A stretch of DNA of 10,479 nt from Pseudomonadota bacterium (GCA_021780275.1 JAJXZC010000379.1:1-10479); one strand, 5' to 3'; shown: positions 1-6,749, counted from the first letter of the stretch. Notes: generated from the sequence alone by a model not told the origin. Translations and numbers: made by a program.

Positions 1-1554
1 AATGCGGATCATCGGCGCGTCGACAATGGTGCCGACATTCATGCGATATTGCTGCATGACCTTGGGGGAGGAAGGCCTGAGGCGCATGTCGCCCGCCAAG
101 GGGGAATTGGGCCGCAGGCGCGCATAGCGATCATAGGTTTTCAGCGCATAGCCACCGGTCGCGACGAAATCGACCACGCGGTCGAAGCTCTCGCGATCGA
201 GATGACGATAAGGCGCGGCGGCGCAAACCTCGTCGAAAAGCGCGTCGGGCATGAAGGGTTCGGAGCAGGCGCGGCCCAGAACATGCTGCGCCAGCACGTC
301 GAGCGCGCCGTCGCGGCTGATCCGCGCATCCTGCGCACCTTCGACGGTGGCGGCGCGGGCCGCTTCGCATTCGAGCACTTCGAAACGGTTCGCTGGCACG
401 AGCAGCGCGCGCGAGGGCTCATCGAGACGGTGGTTCGCACGGCCTATACGCTGCGCGAGACGGCTCGCGCCTTTCGGCGCGCCGACGCAAATGACGAGAT
501 CAACCTCGCCCCAGTCGATGCCGAGATCGAGCGTCGAGGTGCAGACGACGGCGCGGAGCGTGCCCGCCGCCATGGCCGCTTCCACCTTGCGGCGCTGCTC
601 GGCCGCGAGCGATCCGTGGTGGAGCGCGATGGCGAGGCCGTCCTCGTTCAGGTGCCAGAGCGACTGGAAGACAAATTCCGCCTGGCTGCGCGTATTGACG
701 AAAACGAGCGTCATCTTGTTGCGCTTGATCGCGTCATAGACCAACGGCAAGGCGTGGCGCGCCGAATGGCCCGACCAGGGAATGCGCGCCTCATCGTCAT
801 CCTTCGTCTCCGGCCCTTCGGGAACGAGGATGCTGATCTCGGGTCTGGCGCCCGGCGGCGCAACCACGACCTCGCTCAACGCCTCGCCACCCACCGGCTG
901 CGGCATCAGATAGCGGCGCAGTTCTTCGGGCTCGGCCACTGTCGCCGAGAGGCCGACGCGGCGGAGCTTCGGCGCAAGGACACCAAGCCGCGCGAGGCCC
1001 AGCGCGAGAAGATCGCCGCGCTTGGAGTTCGCCAGCGCATGAAGTTCGTCCAGCACCACGCAGGAGAGATTGGCGAAGAAGGACGGCGCGTCGGGATAGG
1101 ACAGAAGCAACGCCAGCTGCTCCGGCGTCGTCATCAGAATGTCGGGCGGTTCGCGGCGCTGACGCTGACGTCTATTGGTGGGCGTATCTCCGGTGCGCGT
1201 CTCGATGGAAATATCGAGCCCCATCTCCGCCACCGGCGTTTCGAGATTGCGCTTCACATCGACGGCCAGCGCCTTCAGCGGCGAGATATAGAGCGTGTGG
1301 AGGCGAGCCTTGCGCTCCGCGCGCCCGCTCAACTCGACAAGGCTCGGCAGAAATCCGGCAAGTGTCTTGCCCGCGCCGGTCGGCGCGATGAGGAGCGCGG
1401 AACGGCCGGCCTGCGCGAGGTCCAGCAGCGCGAGCTGATGCGCGCGCGGGCTCCAGCCGCGCGTGGCGAACCAGTCGGCGAAGCGGGCGGGCAGCCCGTT
1501 CTTCGCCGTGGCAGGCGCCGCCATCTTTCGGCTTGCCGGTTTCGACATTTCCAT
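1..1554 (-). CDS. Ligase-associated DNA damage response DEXH-box helicase (Lhr-like), C-terminus missing
   Basis: Superfamily 2 ATP-dependent helicase of the Lhr-like, ligase-associated type. In many bacteria it is encoded with an ATP-dependent DNA ligase, an exonuclease and a metallophosphoesterase for DNA repair. The minus-strand frame is open from ATG 1554 to the window edge, giving 518 residues. Visible motifs are Q-like HQ (39-40), Walker A APTGAGKT (57-64), DELH (169-172), SAT (203-205), LDLGIDWG (342-349) and motif VI QRIGRANHR (368-376). The family usually has roughly 800 residues, so the C-terminal third lies outside the window. An in-frame TAA at 1558-1560 precedes the ATG, so no longer N-terminus is possible; ATG 1548 is the alternative start. 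The Shine-Dalgarno directly before this ATG is weak, while a stronger one serves a micro-ORF ending three bases upstream. Assignment is firm at family level; the repair-operon context is not visible here. Confidence 0.95.
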   Translation of the reverse strand, partial: MEMSKPASRKMAAPATAKNGLPARFADWFATRGWSPRAHQLALLDLAQAGRSALLIAPTGAGKTLAGFLPSLVELSGRAERKARLHTLYISPLKALAVDVKRNLETPVAEMGLDISIETRTGDTPTNRRQRQRREPPDILMTTPEQLALLLSYPDAPSFFANLSCVVLDELHALANSKRGDLLALGLARLGVLAPKLRRVGLSATVAEPEELRRYLMPQPVGGEALSEVVVAPPGARPEISILVPEGPETKDDDEARIPWSGHSARHALPLVYDAIKRNKMTLVFVNTRSQAEFVFQSLWHLNEDGLAIALHHGSLAAEQRRKVEAAMAAGTLRAVVCTSTLDLGIDWGEVDLVICVGAPKGASRLAQRIGRANHRLDEPSRALLVPANRFEVLECEAARAATVEGAQDARISRDGALDVLAQHVLGRACSEPFMPDALFDEVCAAAPYRHLDRESFDRVVDFVATGGYALKTYDRYARLRPNSPLAGDMRLRPSSPKVMQQYRMNVGTIVDAPMIRI

Positions 1555-1557
1555 TCG

Positions 1558-1578
1558 TTACCACGGCCGGAGCGTCAT
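1558..1578 (-). other. Possible micro-ORF upstream of the helicase (MTLRPW)
   Basis: A six-codon ORF, or nine codons if the in-frame ATGs at 1587 or 1584 are used. It ends with TAA at 1560-1558, three bases before the helicase ATG. A GGGAGGGA Shine-Dalgarno-like run (1588-1595) sits about nine bases before ATG 1578 and is much stronger than anything directly before the helicase start. This arrangement would suit translational coupling or a leader peptide. It is too short to judge by coding statistics, so it is only a candidate. Confidence 0.25.
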
Positions 1579-1644
1579 GCGCATCATTCCCTCCCGGCGA
1601 CAAACAAGGGTAAAGTGCCGCGGGGGAGAGAAACGCGCATGACG
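1573..1644. repeat. Perfect 10-bp inverted repeat in divergent promoter region
   Basis: CGTCATGCGC at 1573-1582 is the exact reverse complement of GCGCATGACG at 1635-1644, with 52 bases between the arms. The dyad is centred near 1608, in the 98-bp gap between the divergent helicase and MscS-channel genes. Each arm holds an ATG ACG that follows a purine-rich Shine-Dalgarno-like stretch on its own strand. It could be an operator for both genes or a by-product of the two micro-ORF starts. No LexA-type box was recognised. Confidence 0.45.
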
Positions 1645-1656
1645 GAACCCGAATGA
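1639..1656 (+). other. Possible micro-ORF upstream of the MscS channel (MTEPE)
   Basis: A five-codon ORF starting ten bases after a GGGGGAG run (1622-1628). Its TGA stop (1654-1656) overlaps the channel's ATG (1653) as ATGA, the classic layout for translational coupling. The channel's own ATG has only a weak GGAA (1644-1647) before it. It mirrors the micro-ORF on the opposite side of the divergent region. Candidate only. Confidence 0.25.
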
Positions 1657-2501
1657 TGGAATGGCTGCCCGCAAGCATTCAACATAATCTTGACCTGATC
1701 CTGCCGCTCGTCGTCGAGCGCGGGCTCAGCCTCTTCGGGGCGGCGGTCATCCTCATCCTTGGCTATTGGCTCTCGGGCAAGGCGCGGCATGGCGTAACCT
1801 TCCTGATCGGCCGCGCGCCCAACGGCGACGCGATGCTCCAGGGCTTCTTCGGCAGCGTCGCTTCCTATGTGGTGATGATTTTCACGATCCTCGCCGTGCT
1901 GGCCCAATTCGGCGTCCAGACGACGAGCTTCATCGCCCTTCTCGGCGCCGCCGGCCTCGCGGTCGGCCTCGCGCTTCAGGGCACGCTGTCGAACGTTGCC
2001 GCAGGCGTGATGCTGCTCTTCTTCCGCCCCTTTCGCGCCGGCAATTATGTCGAGGTCGGCGGCATCGCGGGCACGGTAAAACAGCTCACCCTTTTCACCA
2101 CCGAGCTTGCCACAGCCGACAACGTGCAGATCATCATTCCCAACAGCAACGTCTGGGGACAGGCCGTCAGGAATTACAGCTACCATCCGACGCGGCGGAC
2201 CGAGATCACCTTCCGCATCAATTACGGCGCTGAACCGCTGAAGGCGATCGAGGAGATCAAAGCCGTCGTCAAGGCGGATGCGCGCATTCTGACGACGCCG
2301 GAGCCGCTCGTCGCGGTTTCGGCGCTTAGCGATATTTCCATCGACCTGCTGCTCAGGATATGGACGGCCTCCGGCGACATGGAGAACGTCAAGTTCGACT
2401 TGCTGCGTCAGGTGCGAGCCCGTCTCGACGCCTGCGGCATCGCCGCGCCGACATTGCCCCATATGATCCGCGGCGATGAGCCCGGCGCAGCCAGCGCCTG
2501 A
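1653..2501 (+). CDS. MscS-family mechanosensitive ion channel
   Basis: Inner-membrane small-conductance mechanosensitive channel that releases solutes on hypo-osmotic shock. The 282 residues are close to the size of E. coli MscS. Three hydrophobic segments are visible at about 22-42, 67-88 and 92-127. The third is the Gly/Ala-rich pore helix, running from GAAGLAVGLALQG through LSNVAAGVMLLFFRPF, the family signature. The beta domain follows with NYVEVGGIAGTV (131-142) and IPNSNVWGQAVRNYS (162-176), then an alpha/beta C-terminal domain. The start may be ATG 1653 or the next codon, ATG 1656; neither has a strong ribosome-binding site, and translation may be coupled to the upstream micro-ORF. The gene diverges from the helicase and is followed 99 bp later by a small membrane protein. 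Family assignment is firm; the exact paralogue is not assigned. Confidence 0.95.
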   Translation: MMEWLPASIQHNLDLILPLVVERGLSLFGAAVILILGYWLSGKARHGVTFLIGRAPNGDAMLQGFFGSVASYVVMIFTILAVLAQFGVQTTSFIALLGAAGLAVGLALQGTLSNVAAGVMLLFFRPFRAGNYVEVGGIAGTVKQLTLFTTELATADNVQIIIPNSNVWGQAVRNYSYHPTRRTEITFRINYGAEPLKAIEEIKAVVKADARILTTPEPLVAVSALSDISIDLLLRIWTASGDMENVKFDLLRQVRARLDACGIAAPTLPHMIRGDEPGAASA

Positions 2502-2600
2502 CCTAACAGGCTCGTCCCGGCATCGTTTTGCGCTATTTCTTCCCCGGCCTTATGGGGTAGCTTGCAGACGCGCCCCTTTGGGGGCTTGAGGAGTTTATTC

Positions 2601-2864
2601 ATGGAACGGCTCTTTGGCGGCCCCATTCTCCCGACCCTGATCAAGCTCGCGGCGGCCTCCGTCGTCGTCGGCCTGCTCCTCGCCTTTTTCGGCATAAAGC
2701 CCATCGACCTTTGGTACGACTTCCTCGATACGGTGGTCCGCATCTGGCACATGGGCTTCGACGCCATCGACTGGTCGGTGAAATATTTCGCGCTCGGCGC
2801 AGTCGTCGTCGTGCCGATCTGGCTCGTCGTGCGCCTCTGGACCTATCTCATCGAAAAGAAGTGA
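2601..2864 (+). CDS. Small two-TM membrane protein, DUF6460-like
   Basis: A protein of 87 residues with hydrophobic segments at about 12-31 and 62-82, joined by an amphipathic stretch rich in Trp and Asp (WYDF, RIWHMGFDAIDW). The ERLFGG start and the GAVVVVPIWLVVRL end match my memory of DUF6460, a family of unknown function common in Hyphomicrobiales; this is recognition from memory, not a search. ATG 2601 was chosen because GAGGAG (2588-2593) lies seven bases upstream; the frame is open further upstream but without such a site. A short hairpin, GCCCC (2572-2576) with GGGGC (2581-2585), sits just before the ribosome-binding site. No function is proposed. Confidence 0.8.
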   Translation: MERLFGGPILPTLIKLAAASVVVGLLLAFFGIKPIDLWYDFLDTVVRIWHMGFDAIDWSVKYFALGAVVVVPIWLVVRLWTYLIEKK

Positions 2865-2974
2865 CGTAGCGGCATCCGATACTCCGCCGTCTGAAGCCGC
2901 AAGCCTCGCGCAAAAGTGATGGGCGCGGCAAAACGGCCTGTTATCCTCTCGCCCAACAACAATGGGAGGACCAG

Positions 2975-3865
2975 ATGGTTTCGATGTTTCGCGACGGATT
3001 GCTCAAGGGCAAGCGCATCCTGGTGACGGGCGGCGGCACGGGCCTCGGCAAGGAGATGGCCGAGGATTATCTGCGCCTCGGCGCCGAAGTTTATATCTGC
3101 GGCCGCCGCAAGCACGTTCTCGACGACACGGCCAAAGAGCTGATGGACAAGCACGGCGGCTCGGTAAAGACATATGGCGTCGACATCCGCGTCGCGGGCG
3201 CGGTCGACGAAATGATCGGCGAGATCTGGGCCGATGGCGGCCCGCTCACCGGCCTCGTCAACAACGCCGCCGGCAATTTCATCAGCCCGACCAAGGATCT
3301 TTCGCCCAAGGGCTTCGACGCCATCGCGGGCATCGTGTTCCACGGCTCGTTCTACGTGACCCATGCCTGCGGCAGGCGCTGGATCGAAGGCGGCAACAAG
3401 GGCAGCGTCATCTCGATACTGACGACATGGGTGTGGAACGGCGGTCCGTTCACCGTGCCCTCCGCCATGTCCAAGGCGGGCATCAACATCATGACGCAAT
3501 CGCTCGCCGCCGAGTGGGGACAATATGGCATTCGTCTCAATTCGATCGCGCCCGGACCTTTCCCGACGAAGGGCGCCTGGGAGCGTCTGAGCCCCGGCCA
3601 GTCGCTCGAAGGCGACACATCGCGCGAAGGCATTCCCATGGGCCGCGTCGGCAAGATGGACGAGTTGAAGAACCTCGCCACCTTCCTCATGGCCGATGGC
3701 TGCGAATATCTCACCGGCCAGTGCATCGCGATCGACGGCGGGTCTTATCAGGCGGGCGGCGGCAACTTCTCGCGCCTGTCGAAACTCTCCGAGGAAGAGT
3801 GGGACAATATGCGCGACATGATCCGCAGCGCGAACGAAAAGGACAAGGCGCAGCGCAGCGTCTGA
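2975..3865 (+). CDS. SDR-family oxidoreductase, 2,4-dienoyl-CoA reductase-like
   Basis: NAD(P)-dependent short-chain dehydrogenase/reductase of 296 residues. The Rossmann motif TGGGTGLG is at 18-25 and NNAAGNF at 96-102. The sequence resembles mitochondrial-type 2,4-dienoyl-CoA reductase (DECR): NNAAGNFISPT, VPSAMSKAG (161-169), SLAAEWGQYGIRLN (176-189), APGPFPTKGAW, and a C-terminal GNFSRLSKLSEEEWD tail. Instead of the classical YxxxK motif it has S163 and K167 (S163-AMS-K167), as DECR enzymes do. However, the position of the human DECR catalytic Tyr199 appears to be W152, so dienoyl-CoA reduction is likely but not certain. GGGAGGA (2964-2970) precedes ATG 2975; ATG 2984 is an alternative. 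The gene ends seven bases from a convergent gene and has a strong terminator 55 bases later. A role in fatty-acid beta-oxidation is inferred. Confidence 0.9.
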   Translation: MVSMFRDGLLKGKRILVTGGGTGLGKEMAEDYLRLGAEVYICGRRKHVLDDTAKELMDKHGGSVKTYGVDIRVAGAVDEMIGEIWADGGPLTGLVNNAAGNFISPTKDLSPKGFDAIAGIVFHGSFYVTHACGRRWIEGGNKGSVISILTTWVWNGGPFTVPSAMSKAGINIMTQSLAAEWGQYGIRLNSIAPGPFPTKGAWERLSPGQSLEGDTSREGIPMGRVGKMDELKNLATFLMADGCEYLTGQCIAIDGGSYQAGGGNFSRLSKLSEEEWDNMRDMIRSANEKDKAQRSV

Positions 3866-3872
3866 CCTTCGC

Positions 3873-4448
3873 TCAGGTCGCGCTCCACATGATCGCGATC
3901 AACCGCCATTTCGCAATTTCAGCCGGCGGAGGCAGGATGCCAGCCTCTGCCGGCTTTTTTCCGCCGAAGATATAGATCACATGATCGAGCTTCGGCACGG
4001 TGCAGAAAATGCGGCCCGTATAGCGCCCCGCGCCCGGAATGCAGTCGGGCTTTTCGCCATAGTGATAGAGCGAGTTCAGGCTGGCCTTGACGCGGGCGCC
4101 GCGCGCATCGGCAATACGCGGCGTGAAGACGGTGACGCCGGTGACGCGCGGCTTCTTGCGGTCCCCATTGGATTCGAGTTCCAGCAGAAGCTCCTTGCCC
4201 TTCGAGATGCGCAGCACGGTGTAAGGCGCGGCGCCTTCGAGCTCGACTATCTGCGGTTGGAAGGTCACGCCCTGCGGCAATATCTTCGCAAGCGCCGCCT
4301 GGTCGAAAGGCACCTTGCTGTCGAGCGGACCGACGCCCGCATCGCGCACGACATAGGACTCGAGCGGCTGGCCCGCCAGTGCAGCCGTCGCGGCGAACGC
4401 CGTCGCGGCAACCGCGACAAGGCACGACAAGATACGCTTCGATAACAT
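3873..4448 (-). CDS. Secreted DUF1131-family (YfeY-like) protein
   Basis: A protein of 191 residues with a Sec signal peptide: basic MLSKR, a hydrophobic Ala-rich core and a likely signal peptidase I cleavage after ALA (23-25). The mature part resembles the RpoE-regulated E. coli lipoprotein YfeY (DUF1131): a KASLNSLYHY segment (121-130), two cysteines at C136 and C149, HVIYIFGG, and a C-terminal LPPPAEIAKWRLIAIMW (172-188). The two cysteines could form a periplasmic disulfide. It is a paralogue of the next gene upstream, whose cysteines have the same 12-residue spacing. There is no lipobox, so it is probably soluble in the periplasm. ATG 4448 follows AGAGGA and starts the signal peptide; the longer open frame upstream is rejected. 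It is the last gene of the minus-strand cluster and its 3' end holds the opposing terminator. The molecular function of the family is not known to me. Confidence 0.85.
   Translation of the reverse strand: MLSKRILSCLVAVAATAFAATAALAGQPLESYVVRDAGVGPLDSKVPFDQAALAKILPQGVTFQPQIVELEGAAPYTVLRISKGKELLLELESNGDRKKPRVTGVTVFTPRIADARGARVKASLNSLYHYGEKPDCIPGAGRYTGRIFCTVPKLDHVIYIFGGKKPAEAGILPPPAEIAKWRLIAIMWSAT
3921..3960 (+). terminator. Rho-independent terminator of the SDR gene, inside the opposing CDS
   Basis: AGCCGGCGGAGGC (3921-3933) pairs with GCCTCTGCCGGCT (3943-3955) over 13 bp, including one G-U wobble, around a 9-base loop. A T run at 3955-3960 follows directly, giving the classic intrinsic terminator on the plus strand. 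It lies 55 bases after the SDR stop and entirely within the C-terminal coding region of the minus-strand DUF1131 gene, where it encodes roughly KKPAEAGILPPPAE. No T run follows on the minus strand, so it should act only on plus-strand transcripts. Confidence 0.88.
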
Positions 4449-4480
4449 GATGTCCTCTTGAGACCGGATTGATTGCAGTT

Positions 4481-5041
4481 TCAGTTGATGGCCGCGTCGT
4501 CGCCATCCCATAGCATGGCGGTTACACGCCAGTCCGCCAGAACTTCCGGCGGCGGCACCTGCCCGTCGGGTGCGGGCGGCACACCCTGCAATTCGTAGAT
4601 GATACGGTTTGAATTGGGCTGCGGACAATAGATGCGGCCCCGCTTCTCCATGGCGCCTGCCATGCAGCCGGACGGCTTTGACGGTGGGAATATGTCGCGA
4701 TAGGTCGAGCCGAGATGGACGCCGTTTTCGTCTCGCACAATGTTGCTCAGTATCAGCACGCTGGCGACGCGGGATCCGTCGCCGGTCGGATAAAGCTCAA
4801 GCACCGTCTTGCCATTATCTACGACGCGGATGACATGCGCGCCCGGCTCCAGGGCGGACGACAGGCCAGCGCTCACCTTGAACTCCGGAAAGAGTCCGGC
4901 GATGGTGGCGACGTCGAACGCGGTCTCGACGCTGACCGGGCCCACCTTGTCGCCGCCGACGACGAGCCCTTCGCGCTTCGAGCAGGCGAAGAGCAGGAGT
5001 CCGGCCACAAGAACAGCCGCCGCCATTGGAACGCGCGTCAT
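4481..5041 (-). CDS. DUF1131-family (YfeY-like) lipoprotein
   Basis: A protein of 186 residues that starts with a short basic/hydrophobic segment ending in LLLFAC, a lipobox-like site with Cys20 as the probable lipidated residue; Phe at -2 is unusual but tolerable. The body matches the YfeY/DUF1131 pattern: HLGSTYRDIFP (109-119), C126 and C139, NRIIYELQG (145-153), and a C-terminal VPPPEVLADWRVTAMLW (162-178). It is a diverged tandem paralogue of the downstream gene, 32 bp away. AGGAGG lies just before ATG 5041, so the start is well supported. The quinone oxidoreductase gene ends 26 bp upstream, consistent with one operon. In E. coli the single-copy homologue belongs to the envelope-stress (RpoE) regulon; whether that holds here cannot be seen. 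An outer-membrane or periplasmic location is inferred. Confidence 0.87.
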   Translation of the reverse strand: MTRVPMAAAVLVAGLLLFACSKREGLVVGGDKVGPVSVETAFDVATIAGLFPEFKVSAGLSSALEPGAHVIRVVDNGKTVLELYPTGDGSRVASVLILSNIVRDENGVHLGSTYRDIFPPSKPSGCMAGAMEKRGRIYCPQPNSNRIIYELQGVPPAPDGQVPPPEVLADWRVTAMLWDGDDAAIN

Positions 5042-5067
5042 CTTTCCTCCTGCCGTCCCCCGAGCCT

Positions 5068-6045
5068 CTAGTCCATCGTTATAACGACTTTTCCCACGGC
5101 CTTCCGTTCCTGCAGCAAGCGCATCGCGTCAACAGCACGCTCAAGCGGGAATGTCGCGCAGACATAGGGGACGATCTTGCCCTCCGCCGCAAGCCTGTCC
5201 ACCGCCTCGATGTTGCGGCGACCGGCTTCGGGATCGCGGCGGCCATATTCGCCCGCGCGCACGCCGATGACGGAAAAGCCTTTGATGAGTGGCATGTTGA
5301 CCGAAATGTTCGGAATGCGGCCGCTCGTGAAGCCGATGACGAGCAGACGTCCGTTCCAGGCGATGCAGCGCACGCTTTCATCGAAAACATCCCCACCCAC
5401 GGGATCGTAAACGACATCGGCGCCCCGGCCTCCGGTAAGCGCCTTCACCTCTTCGCGGAAGCCCTTTGTCACATTGAGTACATGATCGGCCCCGCGCGCC
5501 TTCACCGCCTCGAGTTTCTCATCCGACGCTGACGTCGCGATGACTGTGGCTCCCCAGAGCTTGCCGATGTCCACCGCTGCCATGCCGACGCCGCCAGTGC
5601 TTCCGTGCACGAGAAGCGTCTCGCCCGCCTTGAGATTGCCGCGAATGACGAGCGCCACATAGGCCGTGAGATAGGCCGCCGGATAGGCTGCGGCATGAAT
5701 GAAATCCATGCCCTTCGGAATCGGACGGCAGGCCTCCGCCGATGCGATTGCCTCCTCCGCAAAGCCGCCGATCCGCAGGCCAGCCACGACCGCATCGCCG
5801 ACCTTGAGCGAGGTGACGCCCGGACCCACTTCGGCGACGACGCCCGCGCCTTCCATGCCCGGCGCGAAGGGAAGCTCGGGTTTGAACTGATACTTTCCCT
5901 GCACCATCAGAATGTCGGGAAAATTCACCGAACAGGCCTTGAGGCGGAGCCGCACCTCGCCGGGCCCGGGCGGCGGCAGGGTAACCTCGTCCATGCGGAG
6001 GACGGAAATATCCTCCGACAGCTCATGCACACGCATGCTGCGCAT
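5068..6045 (-). CDS. Zinc-independent NADPH:quinone oxidoreductase-family protein
   Basis: Medium-chain dehydrogenase/reductase of the quinone oxidoreductase (QOR) type, 325 residues, cytosolic. The N-terminal GroES-like domain includes NFPDILMVQGKY (41-52) and PGMEGAGVVAEVG (62-74). The nucleotide-binding motif is HGSTGGVGMAA (147-157), followed by GADHVLN (185-191) and DPVGGDVF (214-221). The cysteine ligands of the zinc alcohol dehydrogenases are absent, as expected for QOR enzymes. Three in-frame ATGs lie at 6051, 6045 and 6036. GGGGAG directly abuts the first and is six bases before the second, so 6045 is preferred. It lies 59 bp after the Mn exporter and 26 bp before a DUF1131 lipoprotein, all on the same strand. 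The substrate, a quinone or another enone, cannot be told from sequence. Confidence 0.92.
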   Translation of the reverse strand: MRSMRVHELSEDISVLRMDEVTLPPPGPGEVRLRLKACSVNFPDILMVQGKYQFKPELPFAPGMEGAGVVAEVGPGVTSLKVGDAVVAGLRIGGFAEEAIASAEACRPIPKGMDFIHAAAYPAAYLTAYVALVIRGNLKAGETLLVHGSTGGVGMAAVDIGKLWGATVIATSASDEKLEAVKARGADHVLNVTKGFREEVKALTGGRGADVVYDPVGGDVFDESVRCIAWNGRLLVIGFTSGRIPNISVNMPLIKGFSVIGVRAGEYGRRDPEAGRRNIEAVDRLAAEGKIVPYVCATFPLERAVDAMRLLQERKAVGKVVITMD

Positions 6046-6104
6046 TTTCATCTCCCCGAATTCAAGTTTCTTTGGGGCGAGCATGGTGCATAGCCCAGCC
6101 CAAA

Positions 6105-6674
6105 TCAAACGATGCCCAAGGCCTCGAGGATCGTGACGAGACCGAGGGCAAAGAAGATCGCCGCCGCGATCCCGCGCACCAGCGCCAGCGGAAGCGCCTT
6201 TGCCGCCGCGTCACCGAGCACGACGACGGGCACATTCGCCAGCATCATGCCGATCGTTGTGCCGGCCGCGACGGTAAAGAGAGCGTTGAAGCGCGCGGCA
6301 AGGCCGATGGTCGCGAACTGTGTCTTGTCGCCCATCTCAGCAAGGAAGAAGGCAACGGCCGTGGTGACGAAGGGACCGAAGCGCGACACGCCGCCCGGCA
6401 CTTCGCCTTCCTTGTCGGGAATAAGCATCCACACGCCGCCAGCAACGAAGGAAACGCCAAGCACCCATTGAAGAACCTGCTGCGTCAGCCATTTCGCAAC
6501 GAGAATGCCGACCTCCGCGGCGAGCGCGTGGTTGAGAATCGTCGCGACGAAGATGCCGGCAATGATGGGCAGGGGCTTTCTGAAGCGCGTCGCGAGAACC
6601 AGCGAGAGGAGCTGGGTCTTGTCACCGATTTCAGCAATGGCAACGGCAGAAAGCGAGAGAAAGAAGGCTTCCAT
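6105..6674 (-). CDS. TMEM165/GDT1 (UPF0016) family manganese exporter
   Basis: An inner-membrane cation transporter of 189 residues, the usual bacterial length. Two homologous halves each carry the signature ExGDKT: EIGDKT (15-20) and EMGDKT (113-118). About six hydrophobic helices are visible, with a short polar linker near 86-97. Bacterial members such as Vibrio MneA and cyanobacterial Mnx export Mn2+, and the family often lies behind yybP-ykoY riboswitches, as it does here. ATG 6674 was chosen because the protein then begins right at the first helix; a GGAAG ribosome-binding site precedes it, while the 11-codon extension to 6707 would run through the regulatory stem. Expected regulation is induction by high Mn2+ through the leader RNA. 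It is the first gene of a possible four-gene transcript. Confidence 0.94.
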   Translation of the reverse strand: MEAFFLSLSAVAIAEIGDKTQLLSLVLATRFRKPLPIIAGIFVATILNHALAAEVGILVAKWLTQQVLQWVLGVSFVAGGVWMLIPDKEGEVPGGVSRFGPFVTTAVAFFLAEMGDKTQFATIGLAARFNALFTVAAGTTIGMMLANVPVVVLGDAAAKALPLALVRGIAAAIFFALGLVTILEALGIV

Positions 6675-6688
6675 ATCAGGAACTTCCG

Positions 6689-6732
6689 GCCGGGCGTGTT
6701 GGACCAATGACCTGAGAAACGCGTCGCCCGGC
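6689..6732 (-). promoter_or_regulatory. Expression-platform stem that can hide the exporter's ribosome-binding site
   Basis: On the minus strand GCCGGGCG (6732-6725) is the perfect complement of CGCCCGGC (6696-6689), enclosing a 28-base loop. The right arm is followed at once by CGGAAG, the likely Shine-Dalgarno of the Mn exporter. After one mismatch the stem can extend so that CC upstream of the left arm pairs with GG of the Shine-Dalgarno. Together with the riboswitch 18 bases upstream, this suggests translational control. No T run follows the stem, so termination is not supported here. Switching itself is inferred. Confidence 0.55.
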
Positions 6733-6749
6733 AGGGGACACGTCTCAAG

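Noticed and set aside
1555..1652. LexA/SOS box controlling the DNA-damage helicase
   Set aside because: No GTTC-N7-GTTC or GAAC-N4-GTTC pattern was seen in the divergent gap.
49..1656. Plus-strand open frame of 535 codons opposite the helicase
   Set aside because: Its translation is Arg/Ala/Glu-rich with no recognisable motif, while the minus strand carries all SF2 helicase motifs. It is an antisense shadow caused by high GC content.
1584..2462. Minus-strand open frame of 292 codons opposite the MscS channel
   Set aside because: Low-complexity charged composition, and the plus strand clearly encodes MscS signatures.
4449..4628. N-terminal extension of the secreted DUF1131 protein to 4628
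   Set aside because: It would overlap the upstream lipoprotein gene and bury the signal peptide. ATG 4448 has its own ribosome-binding site.
6046..6104. Hairpin TTTGGGC/GCCCCAAA between exporter and quinone oxidoreductase as a terminator
   Set aside because: The arms pair only with a bulge and no T run follows on the minus strand, so it does not meet the criteria for an intrinsic terminator.
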